Assembly: GCA_964203235.1 (NCBI GenBank)
Contig: CAXNLE010000002.1
Span: 372,001 to 436,000 of the forward strand
Direction of reading: 5' to 3'
DNA from: BACL27 sp964203235
GTDB taxonomy: Bacteria; Actinomycetota; Acidimicrobiia; Acidimicrobiales; Ilumatobacteraceae
DNA: 64,000 bases
Part shown: one piece after another, positions 17,742-25,890 of the stretch
Numbering within the stretch: position 1 is the stretch's first letter
How the letters are laid out: each line of letters starts with the position of its first letter
Position numbers and translations under genes: made by a program
Notes under the pieces: model-generated
Seen by the model: only the letters and a program-made list of their open reading frames with translations
What the model was told of the DNA's origin: nothing
The model's database searches: none

Positions 17742-18318
17742 GAGCGGCGATCTAACCACTTACCAATCACTTTCTGCCTCGGGTCACAGTGCGACGTGGC
17801 TCGCATTGGGCTTGGCGCAAAACCATGCGACGAGTGCCGTGACTTTGCGTTGGGAGAACGAAGCCTGGACAGCCGAGGGCACACTTGGCGCCGACAATGC
17901 CCAGTTTGTGCTGCGACTTTCGGCTGGCTGGGTAATTCAGCAATGTTTATTATTTCGCGATCTCGAAGACCCAGATCTTTGGCTCGGCACAGACAGCCAT
18001 GGTCGATGGGGAGAAGTTAACGGCGCGCACCGCACAGAACTAGACGGCTGTACCGATCTCGATTTTGCAAATTCGCCATTTACAAACTGCATACCAATCC
18101 GAAGATTGCCACTTCTAATTGGCGATAGTGCAACTCTGACAGTTGCAGTTATTGACATTGAAACTCTAGGGATTACAAAACAAACACATCAATACACAAA
18201 ACTTGCACAACACTCTTGGCGCTACATCAGTTCGGCTTCGAACACTGAAGTTGAAGTCAAAGTTGATCAGTTTGGTTTTGTCTTAGATGAACCGAATAAT
18301 TTCAAACGCGTTACTTGA
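17740..18318 (+). CDS. Putative glycolipid-binding family protein
   Basis: This 192-residue soluble protein resembles the putative glycolipid-binding family (PF06475 in memory): a lone N-terminal beta region, AGWVIQQCLLF, then the distinctive DGCTDLDFANSPFTNCIPIRRL near residue 100. The function of the family is not established; the name comes from a structural resemblance to lipid-binding folds. It diverges from moeA with overlapping start codons and converges on the serine hydrolase gene with only 4 bp between. The sequence TGACTAG at its stop starts a short CTAG-rich segment. Confidence 0.72.
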   Translation: MSGDLTTYQSLSASGHSATWLALGLAQNHATSAVTLRWENEAWTAEGTLGADNAQFVLRLSAGWVIQQCLLFRDLEDPDLWLGTDSHGRWGEVNGAHRTELDGCTDLDFANSPFTNCIPIRRLPLLIGDSATLTVAVIDIETLGITKQTHQYTKLAQHSWRYISSASNTEVEVKVDQFGFVLDEPNNFKRVT

Positions 18319-18322
18319 CTAG

Positions 18323-19561
18323 CTAATCAACTAGTGCTGCGTAAACGAGTGACCGTAGATACTGTCGAATTGGGTATGTGCCTGACGGGATCAACTGGGT
18401 GAAGAACATCGCACTGATTTCATTTACCGGATCAACCCAGAATGCAGTGCTGGCCATTCCGCCCCAACTAAATGTCCCGTTTGGGCAGGCAACTCGAGTC
18501 TTTGCTTGATCGACGACAATTGAGAATCCCAATCCAAAACCGAGTCCGTCATATAAAAATTCTTCACCGATTGGACGCCCAAAAGTTGAGATGTCGGCAT
18601 TATTTGGCAAGTGGTTCTGCGTCATTAAATCAATTGTTCGCGAAGAGACAATACGAACATCACCTGATTTTCCGCGACCTTCAAGCATTTTAATAAATTT
18701 AAAATAATCGCCAGCAGTTGAAATCAAACCGCCACCACCTGAAAGAAATTTTGGCTTCTCAATCGCACTGTTTCCAAAACTTTCAAGTTTGATTTTTGAA
18801 TGATTAACCTCGTCATAGCGATAAAGCGAAGCAACACGAGATTGCTTTTCTTTTGGCACACAAAAAGCCGTGTCTCTCATACCCAGCGGTGCAAAAATAT
18901 TCTTTTCTAGAAATTCATCTAACGGCATTTTTGAAACAACTTCAATAATTCGTCCAACAACATCAGTTGCCATGCTGTAGTTCCAACTTGAGCCAGGCTG
19001 AAACACCAACGGCAACGCTGCGATTTTGTCACAGACAACTTCAAGAGATTCGCTATAAGCAACCCCATTTTCAAAGCCGGCCCGCCGATACATATCATCT
19101 ACAACATCCGCATAATTGAAGCCATAGGTCAATCCGGATGTGTGTGTCAGCAGATGCCAAACCCTCATTGGCTCGGTTAGCGCGGCAGTCATCGGTCTCA
19201 AAATTGTTCCCGTATTCCAAACTCGAGTTTCACCAAACGACTTGATGAACTTGCTCACTGGGTCTGTGAGTTGCAACAACCCTTGTTCAACAAGCATCAT
19301 CAATGCAATCGAAGTAACCGGCTTGGTCATTGAATATATGCGATACATCGTGTCGCTCGTGATCGGCTCTCCGGTGTCAGAATCTTTCGCACCGTACATT
19401 GCAAAGTGTGCTACTTCGCCGCGACGTGCTACTGCAACTGCAAAGCCAGCCAAACGGCCCTCATCTACATAGCGCTTAAAGTGACTGTCAATTTTTGCTA
19501 AACGACCTTGATCAAACCCAACTTGTTTTGCATCGACATTGACACCAAAATCTTGAGCCAT
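18323..19561 (-). CDS. Serine hydrolase, beta-lactamase/esterase family VIII type
   Basis: This 412-residue protein has the class C beta-lactamase fold signature: SMTK with nucleophile Ser77 and Lys80, followed by the YSM segment with Tyr195, and a late WGGMAST segment in the position of the KTG box (the Lys is replaced by Trp, as common in family VIII esterases). It has no signal peptide, so it acts in the cytoplasm, probably on small esters, and not on antibiotics. It lies 19 bp downstream of galU on the same strand. Confidence 0.88.
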   Translation of the reverse strand: MAQDFGVNVDAKQVGFDQGRLAKIDSHFKRYVDEGRLAGFAVAVARRGEVAHFAMYGAKDSDTGEPITSDTMYRIYSMTKPVTSIALMMLVEQGLLQLTDPVSKFIKSFGETRVWNTGTILRPMTAALTEPMRVWHLLTHTSGLTYGFNYADVVDDMYRRAGFENGVAYSESLEVVCDKIAALPLVFQPGSSWNYSMATDVVGRIIEVVSKMPLDEFLEKNIFAPLGMRDTAFCVPKEKQSRVASLYRYDEVNHSKIKLESFGNSAIEKPKFLSGGGGLISTAGDYFKFIKMLEGRGKSGDVRIVSSRTIDLMTQNHLPNNADISTFGRPIGEEFLYDGLGFGLGFSIVVDQAKTRVACPNGTFSWGGMASTAFWVDPVNEISAMFFTQLIPSGTYPIRQYLRSLVYAALVD

Positions 19562-19580
19562 AAAACCTCTATGTGTTTAT

Positions 19581-20396
19581 CTACTTGTTGAATTTATTTT
19601 CAAGCCAAGTCTGTAGTTGTGGACCAATATCTTTACGACCCAATGCAATTTCAATTACTGCACGTAGCAAACCCATCGGCGTGCCCGTGTCATAACGAGT
19701 TATATCGCTAACAATACCAAGTAGTTGATTTTCGTTAGCAAGCAGAGCAAGTGCATCAGTCAGTTGAAATTCGCCGTTAACGCTTGGCTTAATTGCCTCA
19801 AGATGATCAAAAACACTCGGTGCCAAGACATATCTACCAATAATCACAAGGTCGCTGACCGCTTCGCTGGGCTTTGGCTTTTCAATAACACGAGTGATTG
19901 CAACTGCACTCTCGCTTGGCGAGACGTCTTTTCTGCCGGCAATTTCAACATTGCCGTAATTTGAAACTTCAACTGCTAGTACTTTTTTTAATCCAATACT
20001 GCTCGTGCCTGTCCGATCGTAAAGCGCGATAAGTGATTTCATTAGCGATGAATCACCCATAATTTCGTCAGGCAACATCACCGCGAACGGCTCTTGACCA
20101 ACGGCATTGCGCGCGCAACTAATTGCATGACCGAGACCCAATGGCGAATCTTGATAGACAACGGAGACTGCAACTTTGGCGGTGCTGGCAGATGACGCAT
20201 AAGCCTCAATCGAAGGCTTAGAACGACTTGTAACAATAATTACTCGCTCAACTCCCGCTGCAGTTGCCTCGTCAATTACAAACTGAATTGCCGGTGTGTC
20301 ATATATAGGTAGCAATTCTTTTGGTGTCACACGAGTGGCTGGCAAGAACCGCGTGCCCATTCCGGCCGCAGGAATCACAACGGTGCGTACAGCCAT
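19581..20396 (-). CDS. galU: UTP--glucose-1-phosphate uridylyltransferase GalU
   Basis: This 271-residue enzyme makes UDP-glucose from UTP and glucose 1-phosphate. The N-terminal nucleotidyltransferase signature AAGMGTRFLPATRVTPKELL (residues 10-29) is complete, and VIDEATAAGVERVIIVTSR, GLGHAI, FAVMLPDE and the NGEFQLTDAL segment are all GalU-type. It supplies activated sugar for cell-envelope glycans and would feed the UDP-sugar enzymes of the island at 31-45 kb. In actinobacteria galU often sits next to moeA and FmdB genes, as here. It is divergent from the FmdB gene with 26 bp between starts. Confidence 0.94.
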   Translation of the reverse strand: MAVRTVVIPAAGMGTRFLPATRVTPKELLPIYDTPAIQFVIDEATAAGVERVIIVTSRSKPSIEAYASSASTAKVAVSVVYQDSPLGLGHAISCARNAVGQEPFAVMLPDEIMGDSSLMKSLIALYDRTGTSSIGLKKVLAVEVSNYGNVEIAGRKDVSPSESAVAITRVIEKPKPSEAVSDLVIIGRYVLAPSVFDHLEAIKPSVNGEFQLTDALALLANENQLLGIVSDITRYDTGTPMGLLRAVIEIALGRKDIGPQLQTWLENKFNK

Positions 20397-20422
20397 CCGA
20401 ACATCCTAGAATCAAAAGCCCT

Positions 20423-20830
20423 ATGCCAACTTATGTTTACAAGTTCATTGACACTGGTGAGACTATTGAAGTTCACCAGGCGTTCACCGACGATGCACTA
20501 ACTGAGGCGGCGCACCCATCAGATGGCACGATGCGCCGAGTCAAGAAGGTTTTCACTCCAGTTGGGATCACTTTCAAAGGTGGCGGGTTCTATAAAAACG
20601 ACAGCGCCGCCGGTTCTAAATCGGGTGCTAGTTCTAACTCTGCCGCTTCAACGAGCGCCACGGCGAGCACTTCTACTGGCACTTCAAGTTCAGATGGCTC
20701 GAGTGCATCTAGCGGTGAAAAGTCTGCCAACAAAACTGAAACAAAAACCGAAACTAAAACCGAAACTAAAACCGAAACAAAAACAGAGTCGAAGAGCGAA
20801 ACGAAAACTAGCCCAGCCAAAAGCGAATAA
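20423..20830 (+). CDS. FmdB-like protein lacking the zinc-ribbon cysteines
   Basis: This 135-residue protein starts MPTYVYKFIDTGETIEV and continues with KKVFTPVGITFKGGGFYKND, the ends of an actinobacterial FmdB-type zinc ribbon. The two CxxC pairs of the family are gone: where Cys-x-x-Cys is expected there are FIDTG and HPSDG. So it cannot bind zinc in the normal way. The last 75 residues are low-complexity: a Ser/Ala/Thr-rich stretch then KTET repeats. The ATG at 20423 was chosen because it begins the conserved domain. Function of the family is not established. Confidence 0.8.
   Translation: MPTYVYKFIDTGETIEVHQAFTDDALTEAAHPSDGTMRRVKKVFTPVGITFKGGGFYKNDSAAGSKSGASSNSAASTSATASTSTGTSSSDGSSASSGEKSANKTETKTETKTETKTETKTESKSETKTSPAKSE
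20732..20790 (+). repeat. 12-bp tandem repeat encoding KTET units
   Basis: A tandem run of units close to AAAACCGAAACT occupies the 3' part of the FmdB-like gene and encodes alternating Lys-Thr-Glu-Thr. Units differ by single bases (C/T/A changes at synonymous or near-synonymous positions), so it is an old or drifting array. Such in-frame repeats can change length by slippage without breaking the frame. Confidence 0.75.
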
Positions 20831-20852
20831 TCCGCACACATGGCCTCTAGCC

Positions 20853-21263
20853 ATGCAAACAAAACTCATCGATCAGTGGTACGCCCTTTGTCGAGACGCT
20901 TCGAGACAACGACTCGTTATTGTTGCGCTGGCTATTTTAAGTGCGCTGTTATATCTTGTGACTGCGCTCGGCTTCACATCTAGTTCAAACGTCGCATCAC
21001 CACAAGATAGTCGCCACGAAATACCTGCTGGGTTTCGTGCAGTGGCGATGCAAAGCGTTGGGCCACTACCCGAGCTTCGTGCTGGTGACTATGTCGATGT
21101 GATCATTAACGCAACAGTTGTACTAGATCGCGTGTTAGTAATTGATGTTGCATTGCAACCGGGTCGATCAGAAACTGTTGTGCTCGCTGTGCCACTCACA
21201 AACGCACCGAAAATCGCAGATGCGGCAGCACTCGGGATAGTCGCTCTAGTTTTAGTTGGCTAG
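20853..21263 (+). CDS. SAF-domain-like membrane-anchored protein
   Basis: This 136-residue protein has one transmembrane helix (about residues 20-42), then an extracytoplasmic region with the SAF/CpaB-like pattern: EIPAGFRAVAM, LRAGDYVDVI and a closing strand region ending in ALGIVALVL. SAF domains occur in pilus assembly protein CpaB and in small actinobacterial proteins encoded after FmdB genes. The ATG at 20853 was chosen because the upstream open frame is only a shadow of the FmdB gene. Its role is unknown. Its last codons are duplicated just beyond the stop. Confidence 0.7.
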   Translation: MQTKLIDQWYALCRDASRQRLVIVALAILSALLYLVTALGFTSSSNVASPQDSRHEIPAGFRAVAMQSVGPLPELRAGDYVDVIINATVVLDRVLVIDVALQPGRSETVVLAVPLTNAPKIADAAALGIVALVLVG

Positions 21264-21279
21264 CTCTAGTTGGCTAGCT
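21253..21279 (+). repeat. Duplicated gene end with CTAG core
   Basis: The 13-mer TAGTTGGCTAGCT, which contains the final codons and TAG stop of the SAF gene, occurs at 21253-21265 and again at 21267-21279. The palindrome GCTAGC is present in both copies. The second copy is followed by TTTTAATTT, so the segment may also act as a weak terminator between the convergent SAF and uppP genes. Confidence 0.6.
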
Positions 21280-21288
21280 TTTAATTTA

Positions 21289-22134
21289 CTAGCGCCAGTT
21301 TGACGCAACTGCGATCAACACACCAGCGCCGATCATGAAGCGATAAACCACATACGGTGCAAATGTCTTAGTTCGCACCAAACGAATCATTGACCACATC
21401 GCAACCCAGCCAGAGATTCCGGCGACGACAATTCCAACTATCATCGGCACGAGCAAACCGTCAGGTATTCCATCGCGCACAAGTTTTACAAGTTTAAAAA
21501 TAACTGCACCTGAAATAATCGGCACGCTCATTAAAAATGACAACCGTGCGGCAGCGTCACGTGAAAATCCAGAAAGCCGAGCGGCAGTAATTGTGATACC
21601 GCTTCGCGATGTGCCAGGGTTGAGCGCGAGCACTTGTGCCGCACCAATCACGAGTGCATTACGCATCGTGAATGTATCAACCGTTTGTGAATAATTTTTT
21701 GCCGTCGCTCGACGATCAGCCCAAATTAGAACTACACCAAAAATGATCAGACTGACGCTTATTAAAGCCGGACTGCCGAGTTTCTCAGTGATCTTGTCTT
21801 CAAACGCCGCGCCGACGATACCTGCAGGCACAGCAGATAAAACCAACAACCATGCTCGTCGGCCAGCTTGTGTTGCTGGCTGCTTACGGTTGAAAATTAA
21901 TTGCGAACCGTGACTTATGTAAATAATCAGATCTTTGCGCAAATAAATTAAAACAGCGACGAGCGTGCCTAGGTGCAAAGCCGTATCAAATGCTCTGGCT
22001 GTTGTCGCCATATTTTCGAAATCATTCCAACCAAACAGCCAAGGCACGATCACCAAGTGACCGCTTGAAGAAATCGGTAGAAATTCAGTTAATCCTTGCA
22101 CGATGCCCAACACGATCGCGTGCAAGATCGACAT
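21289..22134 (-). CDS. uppP: Undecaprenyl-diphosphatase UppP (BacA family)
   Basis: This 281-residue integral membrane enzyme recycles undecaprenyl diphosphate to the monophosphate lipid carrier. The family motifs are intact: GLTEFLPISSSGHLVI near residue 14 and LNPGTSRSGITI near residue 172, plus the acidic DTALHLGTL segment. About eight hydrophobic helices are visible. It follows the tldE gene by 4 bp on the same strand, so it is probably the last gene of a tldD-tldE-uppP operon. Confidence 0.95.
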   Translation of the reverse strand: MSILHAIVLGIVQGLTEFLPISSSGHLVIVPWLFGWNDFENMATTARAFDTALHLGTLVAVLIYLRKDLIIYISHGSQLIFNRKQPATQAGRRAWLLVLSAVPAGIVGAAFEDKITEKLGSPALISVSLIIFGVVLIWADRRATAKNYSQTVDTFTMRNALVIGAAQVLALNPGTSRSGITITAARLSGFSRDAAARLSFLMSVPIISGAVIFKLVKLVRDGIPDGLLVPMIVGIVVAGISGWVAMWSMIRLVRTKTFAPYVVYRFMIGAGVLIAVASNWR

Positions 22135-22138
22135 ACGT

Positions 22139-23491
22139 TTAAGCTCCGCTTAGCATCACATCGCTAATTACTAGTGAGAGTCCAACTGCTCGCATCGGTA
22201 GCCAGTCGATGTCATTGCCTAGATCAACAATGTTTAACAACATTTTTTGCAAAGTTGATGCAATCGTAAATTCGCGAATCGGAGCCCCGAGTGTGCCGTT
22301 GCTGATCACAATGCCAGATGCACCAGTCGAGAAATCTCCAGAGATCGTATTTACTCCACTATGCATTCCTGACACATCTTGAATCAATACGCCGTCGTCA
22401 ATACCACTAATTAACTCGGCTTGAGATTTCGTACCCGGTTGAACTTGCATCGCGAGACAACCAACACCTGGTGACCCAGCGAAACCACCACGAGTTGCAT
22501 TACCAGTACTTTTCGTGTTCATACGCCGAGCGCTATAACTTGAGTGCACAAATTTTTTAAGCACTCCGTTTTCAATCAATACATTTCGTCGGGCCGCTAA
22601 GCCTTCACCGTCAATATCCGTTGCCGTGTAGGCAAGTGGATTAGTTGGGTCATCAACGAGAGTGAACTTTGCACTTGCCACTGGTTGATCAAGACGGTCT
22701 GCAAACAAACTTCTTCCTTTTGCCAAACTTTCACCGTTTAAAACACTTGACAAAATACTGACAAATTGAGAAGTGACATACGGGTCAAGAACTATTGTCA
22801 CAAGTTTGCTCGCGGGCTTTGTCGCGCCCAACAAACGGGTCGCGCGATCGGCCGCATCATGGGCTGCCTTCTTGAGATCAAATTCTTTTGGAGAGTCACC
22901 CACTGAAAAACCAAATCCGGTCAGTGATTCATCACCATCATCTGCCAAAGTTGACACCGAGACGTAACACGAGTTTCCTCGACCACTTTCGCGAATGCCC
23001 GTTGTAGTGGCAACAGCAGTTTCACCCCAACCGTCTTCGTAATTCGCTTCTTCGGCACGAACGCGCGCATCCGCAGCCAAAGTTAACTTTTCAAGCTCTT
23101 TTGTAATTGAAATCTTTTTATCCGTTGGATAATTTGCGAGTTCTTCATCCCAAAACTTTTGTGGAATCTGTGCAACGCCATCTGGCTCGGCAAGACCTGC
23201 CCACTCATCTAGTGTGCCGAATTGAACATTGTCGCGTGCTTCTGCCAACACTTCACTAATTGCATCTGTTTCAAGCGTCCCTGCGTAAGCAAAACCTGTT
23301 CGACCCTCCTTAATTATTCTAATTCCGATGCCCTCGCTCTGTGCAGAAACAAAATGTTCTACTTCACCTTCATAGACGCGTACCGAAGTTTCACCGCCAC
23401 GAGTCACATACGCTTCGATTTGTTCGCCGTTTTTGGCTCTACTAACAATCGAGTCGGCAAGTTTTTGTAGTTCTTGTACCCCATCACTCAT
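22139..23491 (-). CDS. tldE: TldE/PmbA-type metallopeptidase-family protein
   Basis: This 450-residue protein is the TldE (PmbA) partner of TldD. It lacks the HExxxH zinc motif, as TldE proteins do, and shows the family's C-terminal glycine-rich segments (ISGDFSTGASGIVISNG). TldD-TldE form a heteromeric protease that trims small peptides, for example microcin B17 and CcdA in Escherichia coli. Its start overlaps the tldD stop by 4 bases, so the two are translated together. Confidence 0.9.
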   Translation of the reverse strand: MSDGVQELQKLADSIVSRAKNGEQIEAYVTRGGETSVRVYEGEVEHFVSAQSEGIGIRIIKEGRTGFAYAGTLETDAISEVLAEARDNVQFGTLDEWAGLAEPDGVAQIPQKFWDEELANYPTDKKISITKELEKLTLAADARVRAEEANYEDGWGETAVATTTGIRESGRGNSCYVSVSTLADDGDESLTGFGFSVGDSPKEFDLKKAAHDAADRATRLLGATKPASKLVTIVLDPYVTSQFVSILSSVLNGESLAKGRSLFADRLDQPVASAKFTLVDDPTNPLAYTATDIDGEGLAARRNVLIENGVLKKFVHSSYSARRMNTKSTGNATRGGFAGSPGVGCLAMQVQPGTKSQAELISGIDDGVLIQDVSGMHSGVNTISGDFSTGASGIVISNGTLGAPIREFTIASTLQKMLLNIVDLGNDIDWLPMRAVGLSLVISDVMLSGA

Positions 23492-24918
23492 GCTGCGGTT
23501 CCGCCAATTGTCAGCGAACGCACACGAAGTGTTGGTTGACCATCACCGACTGGCACGCCTTGACCGTCTTTGCCGCACATACCAGGGTTGCCCATCGCAA
23601 AATCATTGCCAAGCAAATCAATATCTTTCAAAACTTCTGGACCATTGCCGATCAAGTTGCTCTCGCGAAGAGGTTCTGTGATTTCACCATTTTCAATTAA
23701 GTACGCCTCGGTCATTCCAAATACAAAGTCGCCACTTGCGGTGTCGACTTGTCCGCCACCAAGTTTGGCGATGTATACGCCATGCTTCGTGTCTCGCACA
23801 ATGTCGTCTGGATCTTCTTTACCGTTGATCACAAAAGTGTTAGTCATTCGCACCATCGGCAAGTGCTGATAACTCTGGCGGCGGCCATTGCCACTTTGTG
23901 CGCGGCCTTCTTTGCGTGCACGCAGATAATCCCACATGTAATCTGTGAGAACGCCGTCTTGAATCAAAGTATTGCGTTGCGATGGATGACCTTCGTCATC
24001 AATACCAATTGCGCCCCACTCTGCTGTCATCGTGCCGTCATCAATTAGTGTCACTAATGGCGATGCGACGAGTTCGCCCATCTTGCCGCGATACACACTT
24101 GCACTTTTACCAACAAGGTCGGCTTCGAGTCCGTGACCGCATGCCTCGTGAAACAACACGCCTCCGCTGCCGCGCTTGATCACAACTGGCATCGCACCCG
24201 ATGGCGCAGGTCGTGCGCTGAGTTTTGTCACCGCTTGTTTGGCTGCACGAATTGCCAACTCTTCAACATCATTTTCGTCAAACAACTCAAATCCAATTGT
24301 GTGGCCAAGTGAGTCGTATCCGGTTTGCATACCGCCGTCACCAGTTGCAACAACACTTACTCGCAACAGTGTGCGCACTTGATCGTCGGCACTTAACACG
24401 CCGTTGCTGTTGGCAACTAAAATTCTTCGAAGCGAATCGCCGTAGCCGGCAGAGACTTGAACGATTGCAGAGTTGACTGATCGCGCTGCGGCATCGGCAC
24501 GTTTTAGCAACTCAACTTTGCGAGATTTTTCTACACCGTCTGGAGAAATTTTTACTGTGTTTACAGCATGTCGCAATTCGGCGCCGAGTTGAACTTTGTT
24601 TACTCCGCCACCACCTTGCTTGGCGGCCACCGCAGCAGCTTCAGCCGCTGCCATCAATCCTCGCTCTGAGAGATCAGATGTGTGCGCGAAACCAGTTGTC
24701 TCACCGGCGACAACTCGAATACCTGCGCCACGGTCGCGACCCGAAGTCACTTGCTCGACCTTGCCGTCATCTAGGCCCGCCGACGTTGATCTTTTGTCCT
24801 CTATATATACCTCTGCGAACTCGGCGCCCGTGCTGCGCCCCTTGGCCAGCACACGCTCTAAAACATCTGAAGCAACAAGAGGTTCTGCGGTTTGAGATTT
24901 GTTTGATGTTGAAGACAT
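23488..24918 (-). CDS. tldD: TldD metallopeptidase
   Basis: This 476-residue protein carries the TldD zinc-peptidase motif HEACGHGLEAD near residue 255 and a C-terminal GNGPEVLKDIDLLGND segment with the conserved GMCGKDGQGVPVG region. With TldE it would cleave unfolded or modified peptides. No obvious ribosomal-peptide (RiPP) precursor or modification enzyme is nearby, so a housekeeping role is likelier. It diverges from the PAP2 gene at 24969. Confidence 0.93.
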   Translation of the reverse strand: MSSTSNKSQTAEPLVASDVLERVLAKGRSTGAEFAEVYIEDKRSTSAGLDDGKVEQVTSGRDRGAGIRVVAGETTGFAHTSDLSERGLMAAAEAAAVAAKQGGGGVNKVQLGAELRHAVNTVKISPDGVEKSRKVELLKRADAAARSVNSAIVQVSAGYGDSLRRILVANSNGVLSADDQVRTLLRVSVVATGDGGMQTGYDSLGHTIGFELFDENDVEELAIRAAKQAVTKLSARPAPSGAMPVVIKRGSGGVLFHEACGHGLEADLVGKSASVYRGKMGELVASPLVTLIDDGTMTAEWGAIGIDDEGHPSQRNTLIQDGVLTDYMWDYLRARKEGRAQSGNGRRQSYQHLPMVRMTNTFVINGKEDPDDIVRDTKHGVYIAKLGGGQVDTASGDFVFGMTEAYLIENGEITEPLRESNLIGNGPEVLKDIDLLGNDFAMGNPGMCGKDGQGVPVGDGQPTLRVRSLTIGGTAA

Positions 24919-24968
24919 GTCAACAGCCTAGAGGGGGTGGCATAACTGAGTCTTGTCGCTCGTAAAGT

Positions 24969-25877
24969 TTGAATGTGGAAAATGCGACTTTAGGCCCAAA
25001 AGAAAAGCGCGATCGGCGGCCATCACTGCCGGATGATTTTCAACATCGAATGGTCTGGTGGAAAGAAGCAATAATCATCAGTATTTTTTATTCGGTTTAT
25101 ACGTCAATTAGAAACCAATTTGGTTCGACACTTGTCGAAGGAGTGTCGGTGCCGAACCACGCATTCACAAATGCGGTTCGAGTGATTCGTTTTGAGCGAT
25201 GGATTGGTCTATTTCACGAAGAAACAATTCAAGAGTGGTTCTTGCCACATATTTGGTTTATCAAGACAATGAACGTGTATTACGGCACCGCTCATTTTTT
25301 CGTCACACTAGGAGTGTTCATCGCGTTGTATAAATTTCGACCATCAGTTTTCGGACAGTGGCGAAACACTCTTGCCGTAATGACCGCATTGGCCATTATT
25401 GGTTTTTCATTGTTTCCGTTGATGCCACCGCGGTTGCTTGATGCTCCCTGCCCAGACGCTGGCTTCGGCGCTAAATGCATTGTTAGTGAATTGCGCACAC
25501 GCAATGGCGCAGAAAATTTCGGCTTCGTCGACACGATTAAAGAGTTCGGCGGACCCTGGGCATTTGATAGCGGTCCCGGGAGCAAAATTACAAACCAATA
25601 TGCGGCAATGCCTTCACTGCACATCGGTTGGTCTACGTGGTGTGCGTTCGGGTTGTGGCCAATTGCGAGAAAATTTTGGATGCGTCTAGCGCTACTGATT
25701 TATCCGGGTGTGACAATGTTGTGCATCATCGTCACGGGCAACCACTTCTGGATTGACGGCGTCGGAGGGTTACTTGTTTTTGCTGTGGCATATTTCATTG
25801 GCACTGAAATCCATTTCATTAACCATCGACGTCTTGTAGCCCGTCTCGTTAGGGCACCTCAGACATCGCGGGACTAG
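24969..25877 (+). CDS. PAP2-superfamily membrane phosphatase/inositolphosphotransferase-like
   Basis: This 302-residue membrane protein has about six hydrophobic helices and the PAP2 active-site motifs MPSLHIGWS (about residue 216) and GNHFWIDGVGG (about residue 256), with the catalytic histidines. The N-terminal region RVIRFERWIGLF is typical of the AUR1/inositol-phosphoryltransferase-like subgroup that handles lipid-linked phosphate groups. A dolichyl- or phosphatidyl-type substrate is possible. The start is TTG at 24969 (GTG two codons later is an alternative). The gene ends 13 bp before dxs. Confidence 0.82.
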   Translation: MNVENATLGPKEKRDRRPSLPDDFQHRMVWWKEAIIISIFYSVYTSIRNQFGSTLVEGVSVPNHAFTNAVRVIRFERWIGLFHEETIQEWFLPHIWFIKTMNVYYGTAHFFVTLGVFIALYKFRPSVFGQWRNTLAVMTALAIIGFSLFPLMPPRLLDAPCPDAGFGAKCIVSELRTRNGAENFGFVDTIKEFGGPWAFDSGPGSKITNQYAAMPSLHIGWSTWCAFGLWPIARKFWMRLALLIYPGVTMLCIIVTGNHFWIDGVGGLLVFAVAYFIGTEIHFINHRRLVARLVRAPQTSRD

Positions 25878-25890
25878 CGTTAAGGGCGAC

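Noticed and set aside
18314..18336. Strong terminator between the glycolipid-binding and serine hydrolase genes
   Set aside because: Only a 5-bp ACTAG/CTAGT stem is visible and no T-run; kept only as part of the CTAG observation.
20523..20852. Long open frame running through the FmdB repeat into the SAF gene
   Set aside because: It is the shadow of the KTET repeat in another frame; the SAF-type protein begins with a good ATG at 20853 and a transmembrane helix.
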